Of a DNA stretch of 64,000 bases, positions 14,821 through 25,969 are shown in pieces; position 1 is the first letter of the stretch; every line of letters begins with the position of its first letter. Origin of the DNA: Cephalotus follicularis. Taxonomy: Eukaryota > Streptophyta > Magnoliopsida > Oxalidales > Cephalotaceae. The stretch covers positions 186,001 through 250,000 of the forward strand of contig BDDD01000725.1 in assembly GCA_001972305.1 (NCBI GenBank), given 5' to 3'. The translations under genes and the position numbers were made by a program. The notes under the pieces are model-generated. The model had not been told where the DNA came from. It was given only the letters and a program-made list of their open reading frames with translations, and made no database searches.

Positions 14821-15531
14821 CTGCTAGACAACTAACACAACAGCATCACATCAGAAAACTTGATCTGGGAGAAGTTAGAAACTCTAAATATGGTGGATTT
14901 CCTTTTATGAACATATTTTATATAAGATGAGTTACGAGGAGCAAAGCAACCTTCTATGTCTAATCAATCAACCTCCTACTCCTATATTAAAGAGACACTA
15001 ACATGCCCACAACCCAGTTCCTTCTAAACGGGCAGTACACAGTCGCAACCTGACCAATCATTTTGTAAGAAATTACATTTTGGCATGCAATCTGTCTATG
15101 CAATTTTATGACCATAAACATCCAAAGATAGATCACGACTCATCGCAATGTCTGGCCAAACACAGCTCTAAATTGGACAATAACGAAAGACTAGCATTCC
15201 TCCTCGTTGATACACTGCTTTCTAAATTCGACACCTAACGAAACACAATCGACATCAGCATTACAAGCCTCATTACAGAGAACGTAATTATCCCCATAAA
15301 CTGATGTTGATTAAGACTAAAGCAACAGTGGATTAGATCAAAATCCCACAAAGATCTAATAATACCTAAAAAGTGCCATAACTCAATGTGATATAACATG
15401 TAAAGCACGGATCCAGGCAGCATCCTTGAACATAACATATTTTTTTTGAAGAATTCATACAAGCACATTATAAATTAAGATATATTCAGACAAGAAAAAA
15501 ACACATGCATAAAATATGATAATGCTTATAC
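14821..15531 (-). other. Leader intron in the 5' UTR of the actin gene
   Basis: On the minus strand a donor (TTCGATAAG then GTATAAGC) at 15531 and an acceptor (GTCTAGCAG) at 14821 bound a 711-bp intron. Spliced, it leaves GCTTTAGAAG immediately before the ATG. A leader intron about 10 nt before the start codon is a hallmark of plant actin genes and often raises expression. The leader exon runs from 15532 to roughly 15610-15620. Confidence 0.8.
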
Positions 15532-15619
15532 CTTATCGAAACCCTAGGTTTGTGTCGTTTAAGGTTGTTGTCGTCTCTCTCACTCAGCTACCCGCCTTCA
15601 CAGCCTTGCGTTGATTCAA

Positions 15620-16517
15620 AATATGTAAAAGACATAAAAAATTTAAATTTAAATTATAAAAAAGGAAATGAAATTCAGCCTTAAATGTAGAATAAATTGG
15701 TTGTAGCTGCAATCTGGACCTATAGTTTGCTTAATGAGTACTTGATCTACGGTCCACGTGACGCGTAAATATGGACATGCGTTGTCGTGGATCCAGCTGT
15801 CCATTTGCTTTCCGGTTTTATTGTTGGGGTTTTTACTCGAGCTAATTAATACATAATGTTTGGCCCTCAGCTTTGTAACTATTCCTCTAATGGATTCTAT
15901 CTGTATACATAACTTGGTTTGGTGCTATGTATACTATTGAGCAACCAAATCAGATTTGATGCAATTAAAGAAGGTGGTGATCCTTATATTGACAATGCCT
16001 ATGAAATTTTCAATTTTTTTCTTTCGTTTTAACTGATGAATCAGTTTTGATTTCTAATTGTTTTGTAGAGATATCTTGGATTCTAAATTTTTTAATGTGT
16101 GATGTCCCATATTTTACATGTCAAAAAAATAGGTTTTCAAAATTGTCGTGATTATAAAATACGAAAAGATTTGAAAGCTTGAAAACATCGTACTTATAAT
16201 ATTAATTTCGAATTAATTGATTGAACTGTAATTGAGTTATGAGCACTAGAACAATAATTTCTCTAATTTTTGTTGAATTATTAAGATATGCATAAATTAT
16301 AATTCCTATTGAAGGTTTATTCCACACAAAAAATTAATATAGACTTCAACATTTTGTGAAGACGCTTTGGATCCTAAACATAGAATGTGTATATCTCTAC
16401 ATTTTACACATTTAAAAAATCTTTGATTTTATGATGATCACAAAAAAAAATGAAAATGTTCAAAATTTTAAACACTTCGTACTTAAAATATTAACTTGTC
16501 GTTTGATTGATTGAAAC
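15620..16517. other. Intergenic DNA upstream of actin; diverged tandem duplication next to the gypsy insertion
   Basis: Apart from the actin promoter, no gene was seen. From about 16070 onward, two diverged units of about 290 bp follow each other (TCTTGGATTCTAAA at about 16073 and CTTTGGATCCTAAAC at about 16365). The second unit is split by the gypsy element and continues at 27566. Confidence 0.5.
15652..15659 (-). promoter_or_regulatory. Possible actin TATA box
   Basis: On the minus strand TATAATTT lies about 30-40 bp upstream of the inferred start of the leader exon. The local sequence is AT-rich, so a chance match is quite possible. Confidence 0.3.
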
Positions 16518-17471
16518 TGGTGGGGGAAAAAATCTGTTTATATTAAGAAAGACACGTGTCCACTGCAGACATGATCAGTTGTCTAGAGGGGATTAGGAGC
16601 TTGTCAGGAGGACGAGCCGAGGAACGCAAACATAGCAGAAGGCATCCTCCTCGGACCAAGAGCCGATGACCACTATTTTTTGAAGAGCACATACTGAGAC
16701 ATCAAGGCCGAGGACCCTCCTAGGACTTCGGGTCAGAACGCCTCATCCAGGGTGTCGGGGCCGAGGACTTCCTCTGCCCAAAATTATCTATCAGACATGG
16801 AACAGGAGACACACTCTCCACTACACAGAAACTGAGAACCTTCTCCTCGGCCATATTAAAAAAGGTTTCGTCATCGGACTAATGAGGACCTGGCATCTTA
16901 AGCACACACTACTGAGGAGCAAAAGGGGATAGAAAAAAGACCATGACCTCAACAACAGTACCATAATCAATTTCCTCTATAGTCCTACAACGGAGGACCT
17001 CAGCCTTATCTATGGGATAAGGAAATTAACTCCACCCGATTTCTTGGGATTTGTGCTTATCCAAATAAAGAGGGAGTGTCATAGTGAACTACCAACAAGG
17101 AAACAACGACAATTCTGGCGGAGATCAAGGGGAATGATCGAGATCCTCGGCATTTCCCTAGGGGACAGCTTTAACCTCCTATTTTCACACTCAACCCGTT
17201 ACAAGACAACACTATAAATACAAGTTCAACAGACTGAACAATGGTCAGCCATTTTTACATTGCAAAGAACCTTATATCCTCTGCACTTTGTCTAACTTGA
17301 GCGTCGGAGTGTCCCCGGGAGAACAACCTCCTGGACTTTCCACCATTTTGTTACCTTGTGCAGGGATCAGAGATCAAAGTCTTCCTCCAGGCATCTTTGG
17401 CTAGCGTTTCTCTTAACAAATTAAAGTCCTCCACGTAGGATACTGTTGAGGGAAAGATTTCTGTATCAACA
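16518..17471 (+). repeat. 5' LTR of the gypsy element
   Basis: 954 bp, TGGTGGGGG...TATCAACA. By eye it differs from the 3' LTR at roughly 35 positions (about 96% identity), mostly transitions, so the insertion is fairly recent. It contains many short CCTCGG/CCGAGG words. Confidence 0.92.
17213..17220 (+). promoter_or_regulatory. TATA box of the gypsy 5' LTR
   Basis: TATAAATA occurs about 250 bp before the LTR end and is preserved at the equivalent place in the 3' LTR (near 27307). The position suits the element's RNA start at the U3/R boundary. Confidence 0.65.
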
Positions 17472-17473
17472 GT

Positions 17474-17491
17474 TGGCGCCGTCTGTGGGAA
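17474..17491 (+). other. Primer-binding site of the gypsy element
   Basis: TGGCGCCGTCTGTGGGAA starts 2 nt after the 5' LTR. Its first nine bases (TGGCGCCGT) complement the 3' end of plant tRNA-Asp as I recall it. The rest does not match that tRNA well, so the primer assignment is tentative. Confidence 0.7.
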
Positions 17492-17516
17492 ACGTAGCAA
17501 AAAGTCATTAACAACC

Positions 17517-19250
17517 ATGCCTCCGAGGAAGAATAACACCCAAGGTAGAGCCACGGGTAGCCAACAACAACAGATCATGGCTCCTCCCCCAGAAGCCGTT
17601 CAAGCAGCGGCCCAAGAACAGGCTCCCATCACTGGGGAGCAGCTCAACCAATTCCTCCAGGGATTGGAGCGTGTTACTGATTTGTTGGTCACAACTCTGG
17701 CCAACCAACAGCAAGTCGGGCCTGCTCAGCAAGTGGTCCGAGGAGTTTCTAGTCCCCAAAGACCAGAGGAGGAGCTACGGCACCCACGAGGTGCCAGGCG
17801 AAACCCGTCGAGGGGAAACAAACCTCCCCTTAGGCGGTCAGAGGACAACAATCCCCTGGGAAGGAGGCCTGAGATCAATGCATCTCAGAGAGCTGAGTCC
17901 TCGACCGTTAGGGATCACCCTAACGATCCCAGAAGAGTGCATCCTCAGCACCAGCCCATGGACGTGGATCCTCGGCAGGAGGCCAGGGGAGCAGAGGAGG
18001 CACAAGTGCGCTCCAACGTCCCACGCAGAGCTGGCACAGCCCGAGGAAGCGGGGTCAATCCCCCAGCCTCAGTGGCTGGAGGGTCACATGTTTCTAGCAG
18101 AGTTAGGAACATAGAAGAGGTGGAGCAAGAAGTGGACAGAAGGCTTGCAGACTTGGAAAGGAGGTTCCGATGAGTGGAACAGCACAGGGGGCACCTATCC
18201 GAGGTGCGAAATATCAATGCTCACCCCTTCACGGCCGAGATCATGGCCGAGCAAGTCCCTAGCGGGTTCCGAAACCCAAGTCTTGATAAGTACGATGGGT
18301 CCACGGACCCCATCCAGCATGTGCACACCTATATTCAGGCTATGTGGATGCATCAGGCCTCGGACGCCATGCTTTGCCGAGGATTCCCAGTGACCTTGAT
18401 TGGAGCTGCCCAGTCATGCTTTACCTGTTCGTAACCAAGTTCCTCAACAGCACCACGCAGAGGAGAAACTTTACCCACCTCATCAACGTGGTGCAGGGTA
18501 AGGACGAGTCACTGAGAGACTACTTCACTAGGTTCAACAAGGAATCACTCACAGTGAAAGACATGGAACCGTCCTTTGCTCTGGCAGCCTTGAACAAGGG
18601 GCTGAGGAGCAACTCGTCGTTCACCTTCTCTCTACTGAAGAAGCCAGCCAAGGACATGGCAGACCTGCTGAAAAGGGCGGAGAGGTATGTCAACGCCGAA
18701 GAAGAAATGGTGGCCAGGAAACAAAAGACACCCTGGTCTGGCCATCAGGATGAGAGAAGGGAGCATTCACGAAATGCTCCCGAGAAGAGAGAGAAGAGGA
18801 AGGAGAGGTCAGACCTATCCAAGGAAGACCTCAGACATAAGCTCTCCAGACGAGAGGGCACATCCAGGGGTGGGGCACCCATACCATCTTACAACACCTT
18901 TGCCCCCCTTCTGGACACACATACCAGAATACTTATTGTGGAGCAAGATAAAGTCCCTTTCCAGTGGCCTGAGAAGCTGAGGACCCCGGCAGAGAACAGG
19001 AATATGGAGAAGTACTGTCGGTATCACCGTGACCATGTGCACGATATAGAGGAGTGCAGGAAACTGAAAAACCAGATTGAGGACCTGATTAGAAAGGAAC
19101 ACTTGCGCAAATATGTGGACAGAGATGCCCCTCAAGGAAGGAGGGAACAGAGAAGAGGAGAGGCTCCTCGACAGCAAGAGGAGCAACAACAACAGCAACC
19201 CAGAGATGTTATCCACACCATCTCTGGGGGGGTCACGTCTGGGGGCGACC
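17517..19250 (+). pseudogene. Degenerate gag of the gypsy element
   Basis: Starts MPPRKNNTQGRATGSQQQQ at 17517. The frame is broken by TGA at 18171-18173, then continues as HPFTAEIMAEQVPSGFRNPS and KYDGSTDPIQHVHTYIQAMW, typical of plant gypsy capsid. Near 18420-18440 a frameshift, apparently with loss of some codons, moves the frame to that of 18344-20146 (FVTKFLNSTTQRRNFTHLIN, QGKDESLRDYFTRFNKE). A zinc-knuckle-like CRYHRDHVHDIEEC near 19015-19060 fits a nucleic-acid-binding region. It encodes the structural particle protein in intact relatives. Confidence 0.85.
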
Positions 19251-19329
19251 ACTCAAATGCAAGAAAGGCCTATGGGAGACAGTCCCTTGCTGTGCAACAA
19301 GTCCCTCACAGCAAAAGGCTTAGAACTGG

Positions 19330-20146
19330 TGGAGACGAGGAGGTGATAACCTTCTCAGAGGCGGACTATGAGGGAGTACGTCTTCCTCATGATGATCCAG
19401 TGGTGGTGACTCTTCTGGTGGAACTCTTTACCATGAAGAGGATCCTCATAGATAGTGGCAGCTCGGCCGATATCCTGTACAAACACGCATTTGATCAGCT
19501 GAGGATACCGCCAGACCAACTAAAGCCCGTCAAAACCCCACTGGTTGGTTTTGCAGGTGAGATGATCCATCCTCTGGGATCTATCAACCTGTCCGTGGTC
19601 GCAGGCACGGCCCCACGTCAGACTCAGATAGAGATGGCGTTCCTGGTGGTGGATACCCCAAGCCCATACAATGCTATAGTGGGGAGACCAGGTCTGAACT
19701 TGTTGGAAGCCATAGTGTCTACGAGACACTTATTAATGAAGTTTCCCATAAGGTTTGGCGTGGGGGAGGTCAGAGGAGACCAAGAGGTGGTAAGGCGATG
19801 CTATAAGACTGCAATCTCGGACAAGGGGAAGGACAAGGTCCTCCCCATAGCAAATGTGGAGCTCAGAGGAGACGTGGAACCAGAGCGTCCACAGCCTATT
19901 GAGGATGTCCTCCAAGTGCCCATGGAAGAGGGAAACACTGAGAGAGTATTCCAAGTTGGCTCACAACTTGGGGAGGCGGAGAAAGAGGAATTAATAACAT
20001 TCCTCCGAGATAACAAAGATGTTTTTGCATGGTCGGCAGAGGAGGTCCCTGGCATCAGCCCAGATGTAATGGTCCACAAATTAAGCGTGGACCCAGCTAG
20101 GCCCCCGACCAGACAAAAGAAGAGGAACTTTGCCCCTGAGAGGTAG
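19330..20146 (+). pseudogene. Retropepsin-like protease region of the gypsy element
   Basis: The frame continues from gag. It has the aspartic protease active-site motif RILIDSGSSADILY near 19440, then the flap-like region PLVGFAGEMIHPLGSINLSV and YNAIVGRPGLNLLEA near 19670-19710. The ORF ends at TAG 20144-20146, just before reverse transcriptase, in the same frame, so this stop is probably a disabling mutation. In intact relatives the protease cleaves the Gag-Pol polyprotein. Confidence 0.85.
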
Positions 20147-20149
20147 CAG

Positions 20150-20760
20150 ACAATAGCCGAGGAGGTGAGCAAGCTGTTGCAGGCAGGTTTTATCAGAGAA
20201 GTGCACTACTTGGACTGGTTAGCAAATCCGGTGTTGGTCAAAAAAGCCAATGGCAAATGGAGGATGTGCATAGACTTCACAGACCTCAACAAAGCCTGCC
20301 CAAAAGACCACTTCCCTCTCCCAAAGATAGACAAGCTGGTAGACGCAACCTCGGGTTATAGAATATTAAGCTTCCTGGACGCTTACTCGGGATACAACCA
20401 AATCCCCATGTACAAGCCTGATGAGGACAAGACAACGTTTATAACAGACAGAGGAATGTACTGTTACAAGGTGATGCCCTTTGGCTTGAAGAATGCAGGG
20501 GCTACTTACCAGCGATTGTGAACAAGATCTTTGAGCCTCAGATTGGGATGAATATGGAGGTATACATAGACGATATGCTCGTCAAAACCCCAGCCAGGAA
20601 CCCCCACGTAAAGGATTTGGAGGAGACCTTTGAAGTGCTGAGGAGGTATAATATGAAGCTCAACCCGTCCAAGTGGACATTTGGGGTCACCTCGGGAAAG
20701 TTCCTAGTCAGTGGATGGATCCTCATGCCTCACTGGCAGTGGGGCAGGGTTAGTATTGAC
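20150..20760 (+). pseudogene. Reverse transcriptase fragment of the gypsy element
   Basis: Shows VLVKKANGKWRMCIDFTDLN, KACPKDHFPLPKIDKLVD, SFLDAYSGYNQIPM and PFGLKNAGATYQRL, then TGA at 20519-20521. A frameshift is needed to reach the catalytic YIDDMLVK motif (about 20563-20586). The domain stops at SGKFLVSG. The usual thumb and tether segment between RT and RNase H is missing, and RNase H sequence begins almost at once, so there is an internal deletion. Confidence 0.9.
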
Positions 20761-21079
20761 TAGTCCAGATGGTTGGACATTGGAGTATGCTCTGAGGTTC
20801 AAGTTCAAAGCTACAAATAATGAAGCTGAGTGGGAAGCTCTGATAGCTGGACTGACAATTGCAAAGCACTTGGAGGTGCAGAGGATTGAAGCCTCGAGTG
20901 ATTCTCAGCTAGTGCTTGGTTTGGCAAATGGGGAGTATGAGGCCAGAGAAGACCTTATGATGAAATACATATCCCATTTCCAGGGCATGAAGTCAGCCTT
21001 CGAAGTTTTGAGAATTGTGAAAGTGCCCAGAGCAGAGAACGTCAGAGCAGACCAATTGTCAAAACTAGCAACATCATAG
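20711..21079 (+). pseudogene. RNase H region of the gypsy element
   Basis: Contains DGSSCLTGSGAGLVLTSPDG, KATNNEAEWEALIAGL and ASSDSQLVLGLANGEYEARE, with PRAENVRADQLSKLA at the end, as in plant gypsy RNase H. It starts immediately after the truncated RT because of the deletion. It would degrade the RNA template during cDNA synthesis in a working element. Confidence 0.85.
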
Positions 21080-21177
21080 GAGTTGGAGAAAAATCAAACA
21101 GTGCTAGTTGACTACCTGGATCGTCCAACCATCTCTGAAGCAGAGGTAATGGACATAGATGTTCCATAGGAGCAAAA

Positions 21178-22414
21178 TTGGATGACTCCCTTTATCAATT
21201 GGCTACGGGACGGGATCCTACCCGAGGACCGCGTAGAGGCGAGGAAACTGGTTTACAGAGCAAACAGATTCCAATTCTGAGATGGGATCCTCTACAAAAG
21301 GTCTTTCTCATTTCCTTGGTTGAGGTGCTTGAACCCCTCAGAGGTCGACTACGCCCTAAGAGAGGTCCATGAAGGAATCTGTGGCAACCACACTGGGGGC
21401 AGGACTTTGTCTCACAAGCTATTAAGGCAAGGTTATTACTGGCCGACCATGCATCAAGATGCTATAAACTTAGTGAGGAAGTGTGACAAGTGTCAGAGGA
21501 ACGCCAATATAAGCAGAAGGCCTTCTCAACCTCTGACATCAATTACGGCACCGTGGCCCTTCGCACAGTGGGGAATGGACTTCGTCGGACCGTTACCTAT
21601 GGCAACATGCCAGAGGAAGTTTCTCATTGTAGCGGTCGACTACTTCACTAAGTGGGTGGAAGTAGAACCTTTGGCCACAATTACAGAGAAGAACACAGAG
21701 AGCTTTGTGTGGAAGTCAATCATCTGCAGATTCGGAGTCCCGAGGACAATTATCACCGATAATGGTAAGCAGTTTGATTGCCAAGCCTTCCGGGACTTTT
21801 GCAGAGAATGGAGGATAGAGTATAGGCTTGCCTCAGTAGCCTACCCTCAAAGTAATGGCCAAGCCGATGTGATCAACAGAGAAATCATCTCGGGCTTGAA
21901 AAAACGCCTAGAAGACAGCAAATGAAGGTGGACCGAGGAATTACCAAGTGTATTATGGGCATATAGAACCACTCCTCGGACCACTACCGGAGAATCCCCA
22001 TACAATTTATGTTTCGGAGCAGAGGTCATGATACCAGTGGAGGTTGGAATACAATCACCAAGAGTTGTGCACTTTACTGAGGACAACAACGAAGAAGGGC
22101 TGAGGAGCCTCCTCGACCTAGTGGAAGAACTCATAGATAAGGCTGCGATTAGAGTTGCAGCCTATCAGCAGAGGGTAAGCCGTTATTACAACAAAAGAGT
22201 AAGCACAAGACCACTAAGGCAAAGAGATCTAGTCCTACGCAACTCAGCCATTGCAGATCCTACTGGTACCAGAGGAAAACTAGCCCCTGCCTGGGAAGGG
22301 CCATACAAGATCAAAAGGTTCCTTCGCCCAGGAACATTCAAACTTGAAACTTTGGGGGGTAGGGAGATTGCCAGAGCTTGGAATGCCGAGCATTTGAGGA
22401 AGTATTATCAATAA
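21178..22414 (+). pseudogene. Integrase region of the gypsy element
   Basis: From about 21320 an HHCC zinc finger is visible (EVHEGICGNHTGGRTLSHKL with KCDKCQR). The catalytic core follows with Asp in GMDFVGPLP, Asp in ITDNGKQFD and Glu in NREIISGLKKRL. TGA at 21923-21925 interrupts the frame, which then continues as WTEELPSVLWAYRTT and a C-terminal part ending near EHLRKYYQ at 22414. The DDE residues are intact but the reading frame is not. Confidence 0.88.
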
Positions 22415-23518
22415 TTGTAAGATATTTTCAATGAAGTTTTTGATTTTTTTCAAGATTTGTTCAACGATTTGTGTTCAACTTTATAGTTCCAAATTTGCAA
22501 GGGACCGGAGGTCCAATGTTCATGTCCTCAAACCTCTGAACAGCCACCGATCAGCTCCATCAGTCTTAAGCTAAGCATCTCGGACCATGCCCCCAAGAGG
22601 GCGCCTAGGGATCTAAAGCTTCCTAAGCCTTACGGAGGCTAATTCTCAAAAGGAAAACCAACACAAGCCGAGGTCTCAGATAGACCAGTGAAACAGGCAT
22701 TCAAGAGCATCCAATGATGCACATACCAAAGCCTCATTCCGAGGAGCACCTATATTCATCAGCAAAGACTCCTTCCGAGGAGCACACCTAAAGACTTCCA
22801 AGAAAGCACTAAGACTCCTAAGGGAGCAAATTCTGGTCGACAATCCCATAGGAACTTGTCCAACAAGACCTAAAGCCGTGACTTGAAAGGCGAATCCATG
22901 GGAACTCGCAACGATCAAGCTCGTCGAACTGAGCACTTTAATACAAGTGTCTCCAAGTAGACTGAAAGCTCAGCCGACCTGTCCTAAATCCTCTTAGGTC
23001 AGACGATACTCTTCTCGGCAAACCCATAGGAACTTGTCCGAGCAGACCAAGAACTCAACTTGTGAGTGCAAAAATTTTCTTGTAATTACTTAAGCTTTTT
23101 TGAAATAAAGGGTCCTACGAGGACTGTCTAAACTTGAGTGACCTCGTCCACCGAGAGTTAATGATTTGGGCTAAGTTAAAAGTACTAAGGAATTATCAGC
23201 ACATATACACACTCAAAGCTCAAACACACAAGGAACCAATTGAAGGTAAAGTCCGAGAAGGCAAGGCCTTTTTATTTATATTTTTGATAAGTTACTTAAG
23301 CTTTTTTGGGGTCAAGTGCCCACTTGCGCGAGAAGTCAGAGGTCACCATGAAAACAAAATTCCTAAGGGAATTATTAATAAGTACAAGTATGTAGAGATC
23401 AACCACAACACACAGAAGAAAAATTTAAAGGCAAGACCAGAGAATGAAAAAAGATATTCCTTTATTGATAACTTGAAAAAGGTTACAAGAAAGATCATTA
23501 CAAGACAAAAGTAAAAAG
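22415..23518. other. Spacer of the gypsy element between pol and the antisense region
   Basis: No gene was seen. Short degenerate repeats recur: CATAGGAACTTGTCC at about 22848 and 23026, and CCGAGGAGCAC at about 22740 and 22777. This long noncoding spacer is typical of Tat-type elements. Confidence 0.6.
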
Positions 23519-24361
23519 CTAAGGCTGAGGAGGATCTTCTTGCTCGGCCAGAGGGTCTTCATATTGGGGTGGAGGAGCAAAGAAGGCTTCAACAGAAGGC
23601 AGAGGAGGATCTCCAAAGCCAGCAAAGGGGTCCTCTGGAGCCGAATAAGAAGGAAGAGCTGGGGGGTCTGATGCAGGGTCCGAGGTGGTAGCAGGATCCG
23701 CAGCAAGAATAACCACGTCTGGAGAAATTGGAGTTGGCAGATCATCCGCCATGGCAGACGAGACTCCTTCCTCCAATGTCTGACGAAGCTTCTCCTCCAC
23801 TGCATCAATTCCCTCTGGGTAGAAGTCAAATGCATTGGCAGAGGGACCATACACCACTTCATCCAGCGAGAACTCGGGACACAGAGAAGAGACCCAGTTC
23901 CTGCAGGCATAGAATCCTCGGCAAAAGTACTCGGCCGCTTACAGGAATACTGCCTCCTCGAACTCGTCCGAGCTCTTGAACTCCTCCACGGAGGACCTCA
24001 TCAACTCCTTGAACTCCTCTGAGTTCTTGAAGTCTGCCACCACCTTGTGCTGATCCTTCCTCAGCTGCTCCTTATCTTTCCTCTGCTGGCGCTCGAGCTT
24101 GGCTACCAGATCATTGATTCTCTTCTTGGCTTGATCCAGCTCGGCCTCCAGCTCCTTCCTATCAGCCCTCTCCTTCTCCAAGTCCTCAACCGCTTGCTTC
24201 TTCTCCTCGACCAAGGACTCCTGAACTTTGAGAACCTCGTTCAGTTGAGCTTGAGTCGAGCGGGCAGTTTCCTCTAATGAGGCCATGCTCAACCTCAGCT
24301 CTCTGTCCCTGGCCACTACTGCAGAGAAGTTATCCACAAGAAGTTGAGTATTGTTCAGAGC
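23519..24361 (-). pseudogene. Antisense gene of the gypsy element, 3' part: coiled-coil segment
   Basis: After a good acceptor (CTCCTCTGACAG, ending at 24362) the minus strand reads ALNNTQLLVDNFSAVVARDR and then a long heptad-like, Glu/Lys-rich segment (about 24300-23950, for example EEKKQAVEDLEKERADRKEL) that should form a coiled coil. TAA at 23939-23941 interrupts it. The same frame continues as AAEYFCRGFYACRN and an acidic, Pro-rich tail ending QEDPPQP at 23522. Function is unknown; it belongs with the two upstream antisense segments. Confidence 0.55.
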
Positions 24362-24424
24362 CTGTCAGAGGAGCACAAATGTTAGTAATTATGAAGAACC
24401 AAAACATGAGAAATATCAAGACAA

Positions 24425-24965
24425 TTGAGGAAGAGATCGTTTACCCTCAAGTTGCTCCTCAGACAATGGGTCACCAACTCCTCGTTGGACCATTTCTCCC
24501 TTGCCTCCATCTCCATGGGGAAGAAGACCATCCGACTAACTGCTTGGGGGACCCCAGGACCATTCAGGTTCAGTTTGTGGCAGTCCATGTCCTCGAACTC
24601 ATTAAGCAGCTCATCTACCTCCCGAGTTGGAGGAATGATGATGGGTCCTGGGAGCTTGCTCCGAGGGAAGCGACGTCCTCAAGCTCCTGTACCTTCCTGG
24701 TCTCGTCGACAGCCTTCCCCTTCCTGCTCTTTTTCGTCAGAGGAGCGTGCTCAGCAGTGGAGGTGCTATCTGCAGCCCTTTTGCTTGCTTCCTTCCTCTT
24801 CTCAGCAGCAGCAACAGGCACCTTAGCTGGTGGAGGAGTCTTGGCCTGTGGCCTTGACCCCTCGGCCACAGAGGTTTTCCCCTTAGGTTTTGGCCCAACA
24901 GTTGCAGGGGTCTTCCTCTGGTCGGTGGCCTTCATGATAGCAGAGAAATCGCGGCGAGGAGCCAT
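24425..24965 (-). pseudogene. Antisense gene of the gypsy element, middle part: basic linker
   Basis: Begins MAPRRDFSAIMKATDQRKTP right after an acceptor-like TCTTTCAG, so it may be an internal exon or a separate start. It is rich in Lys, Ala, Pro and Thr with a nuclear-localisation-like KKSRKGK. A one-base frame change near 24620 is needed to pass from SSQDPSS into PPTREVDELLNEFEDMDCHK, which runs to a donor-like GAGGGTAAACG at about 24430. No family was recognised for this part. Confidence 0.45.
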
Positions 24966-25099
24966 AGCTGAAAGAAGACATGAGAGTTGGAATCAGAGAT
25001 CCAAAATGCAAAAATCAATGAAAAAAGCATTAACAGAAGGAACGGAGGAGATAAAGGCTTTATACAATTTTGCTCCAACATTGGGGGTAGAGGACTATC

Positions 25100-25969
25100 T
25101 TATTCTTCCTCTCCCTCTGAGACTTCCTCATCGGATCCGTCCGAGCGAGATCCTTGTCCGAGGACCATACTCAGTCCAGCTTGGATGAAACGATCCTCAC
25201 TAACGGTGGAGTTTACATCCTCTGGCTCAAGAGCCAAGAGTTTACTAAGGCCGACTTTCTCAGCCGAGGTCAGACTTGACCTCTTGTTCAGAGATTTAGT
25301 GTCCAATGAACTACACCAGAGAGAGGGAGTAAATCCTTCAAAGTCCTTTATCAAGAAGTATTTCTTCCTCCAGTATTTTATGGATTTGGTAGGGTTGAGG
25401 AGAAGCTTTTTCACCCCCGAACGGGACTTGAAAAAATACTCGATCGTTTTAGGGGTGGCCGATAGGACGTGAAACTCATTGAACAGGTTCACAGTCGCGT
25501 CCACCTCGGACTCTATACATTTGACGAGGAAGCCTATCATGAAGCTCCAAGACTGAGGTTGAAGAAGTGAGGGATGAAGACTAAATCTAACTAAGACAGA
25601 GATAGCAAAGGAAGGAACTGGGACCCTCAGACCATGAGAAAGTGCCCCTTCGAAGATCACAAAAAGACCTTCTCGGCTAATGGTAACTATCCGAGGATCT
25701 TTGGGAAGACAGTAGGTTAACCCACGAGGGAAGTCGTACTTAGCAGAGAGTTTTTTCACCAAAGCTTGGCTGATGACGCTTACACCGAAGACACAATCAT
25801 CAGGAAGAGGATTGGCCTCTGCGATGGGTGCATCAGGGTCACCCACCGCGGCCCCCAGGGTACCTTCAACACCAAGTGGCCTTTCGGCGGTAGGAACCAC
25901 CATGGCCAAAGGCTCGACAGACAGGGGAGAAGTAGAAGAAGACCCACTAGATTGTTCTCGGCTAGCCAT
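25100..25969 (-). CDS. Antisense ORF of the gypsy element, putative Transposase_28 (gypsy-type transposon) domain, 289 aa
   Basis: A clean 289-codon ORF opposite to gag-pol, starting MASREQSSGSSSTSPLSVEP. From about residue 55 it has the pattern of the plant Pfam family called putative gypsy type transposon: DFPRGLTYCLPKDPR, then FVIFEGALSHGLRVPVPSFA, LQPQSWSFMIGFLVKCIESE and IKYWRKKYFLIKDFEGFTPS. It ends in an acidic tail (EEVSEGEEE). Its role is unknown. Such antisense genes are known between pol and the 3' LTR of Tat-group elements. Unlike gag-pol it is not interrupted. The family call is from remembered motif pattern, not a search. Confidence 0.6.
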   Translation of the reverse strand: MASREQSSGSSSTSPLSVEPLAMVVPTAERPLGVEGTLGAAVGDPDAPIAEANPLPDDCVFGVSVISQALVKKLSAKYDFPRGLTYCLPKDPRIVTISREGLFVIFEGALSHGLRVPVPSFAISVLVRFSLHPSLLQPQSWSFMIGFLVKCIESEVDATVNLFNEFHVLSATPKTIEYFFKSRSGVKKLLLNPTKSIKYWRKKYFLIKDFEGFTPSLWCSSLDTKSLNKRSSLTSAEKVGLSKLLALEPEDVNSTVSEDRFIQAGLSMVLGQGSRSDGSDEEVSEGEEE

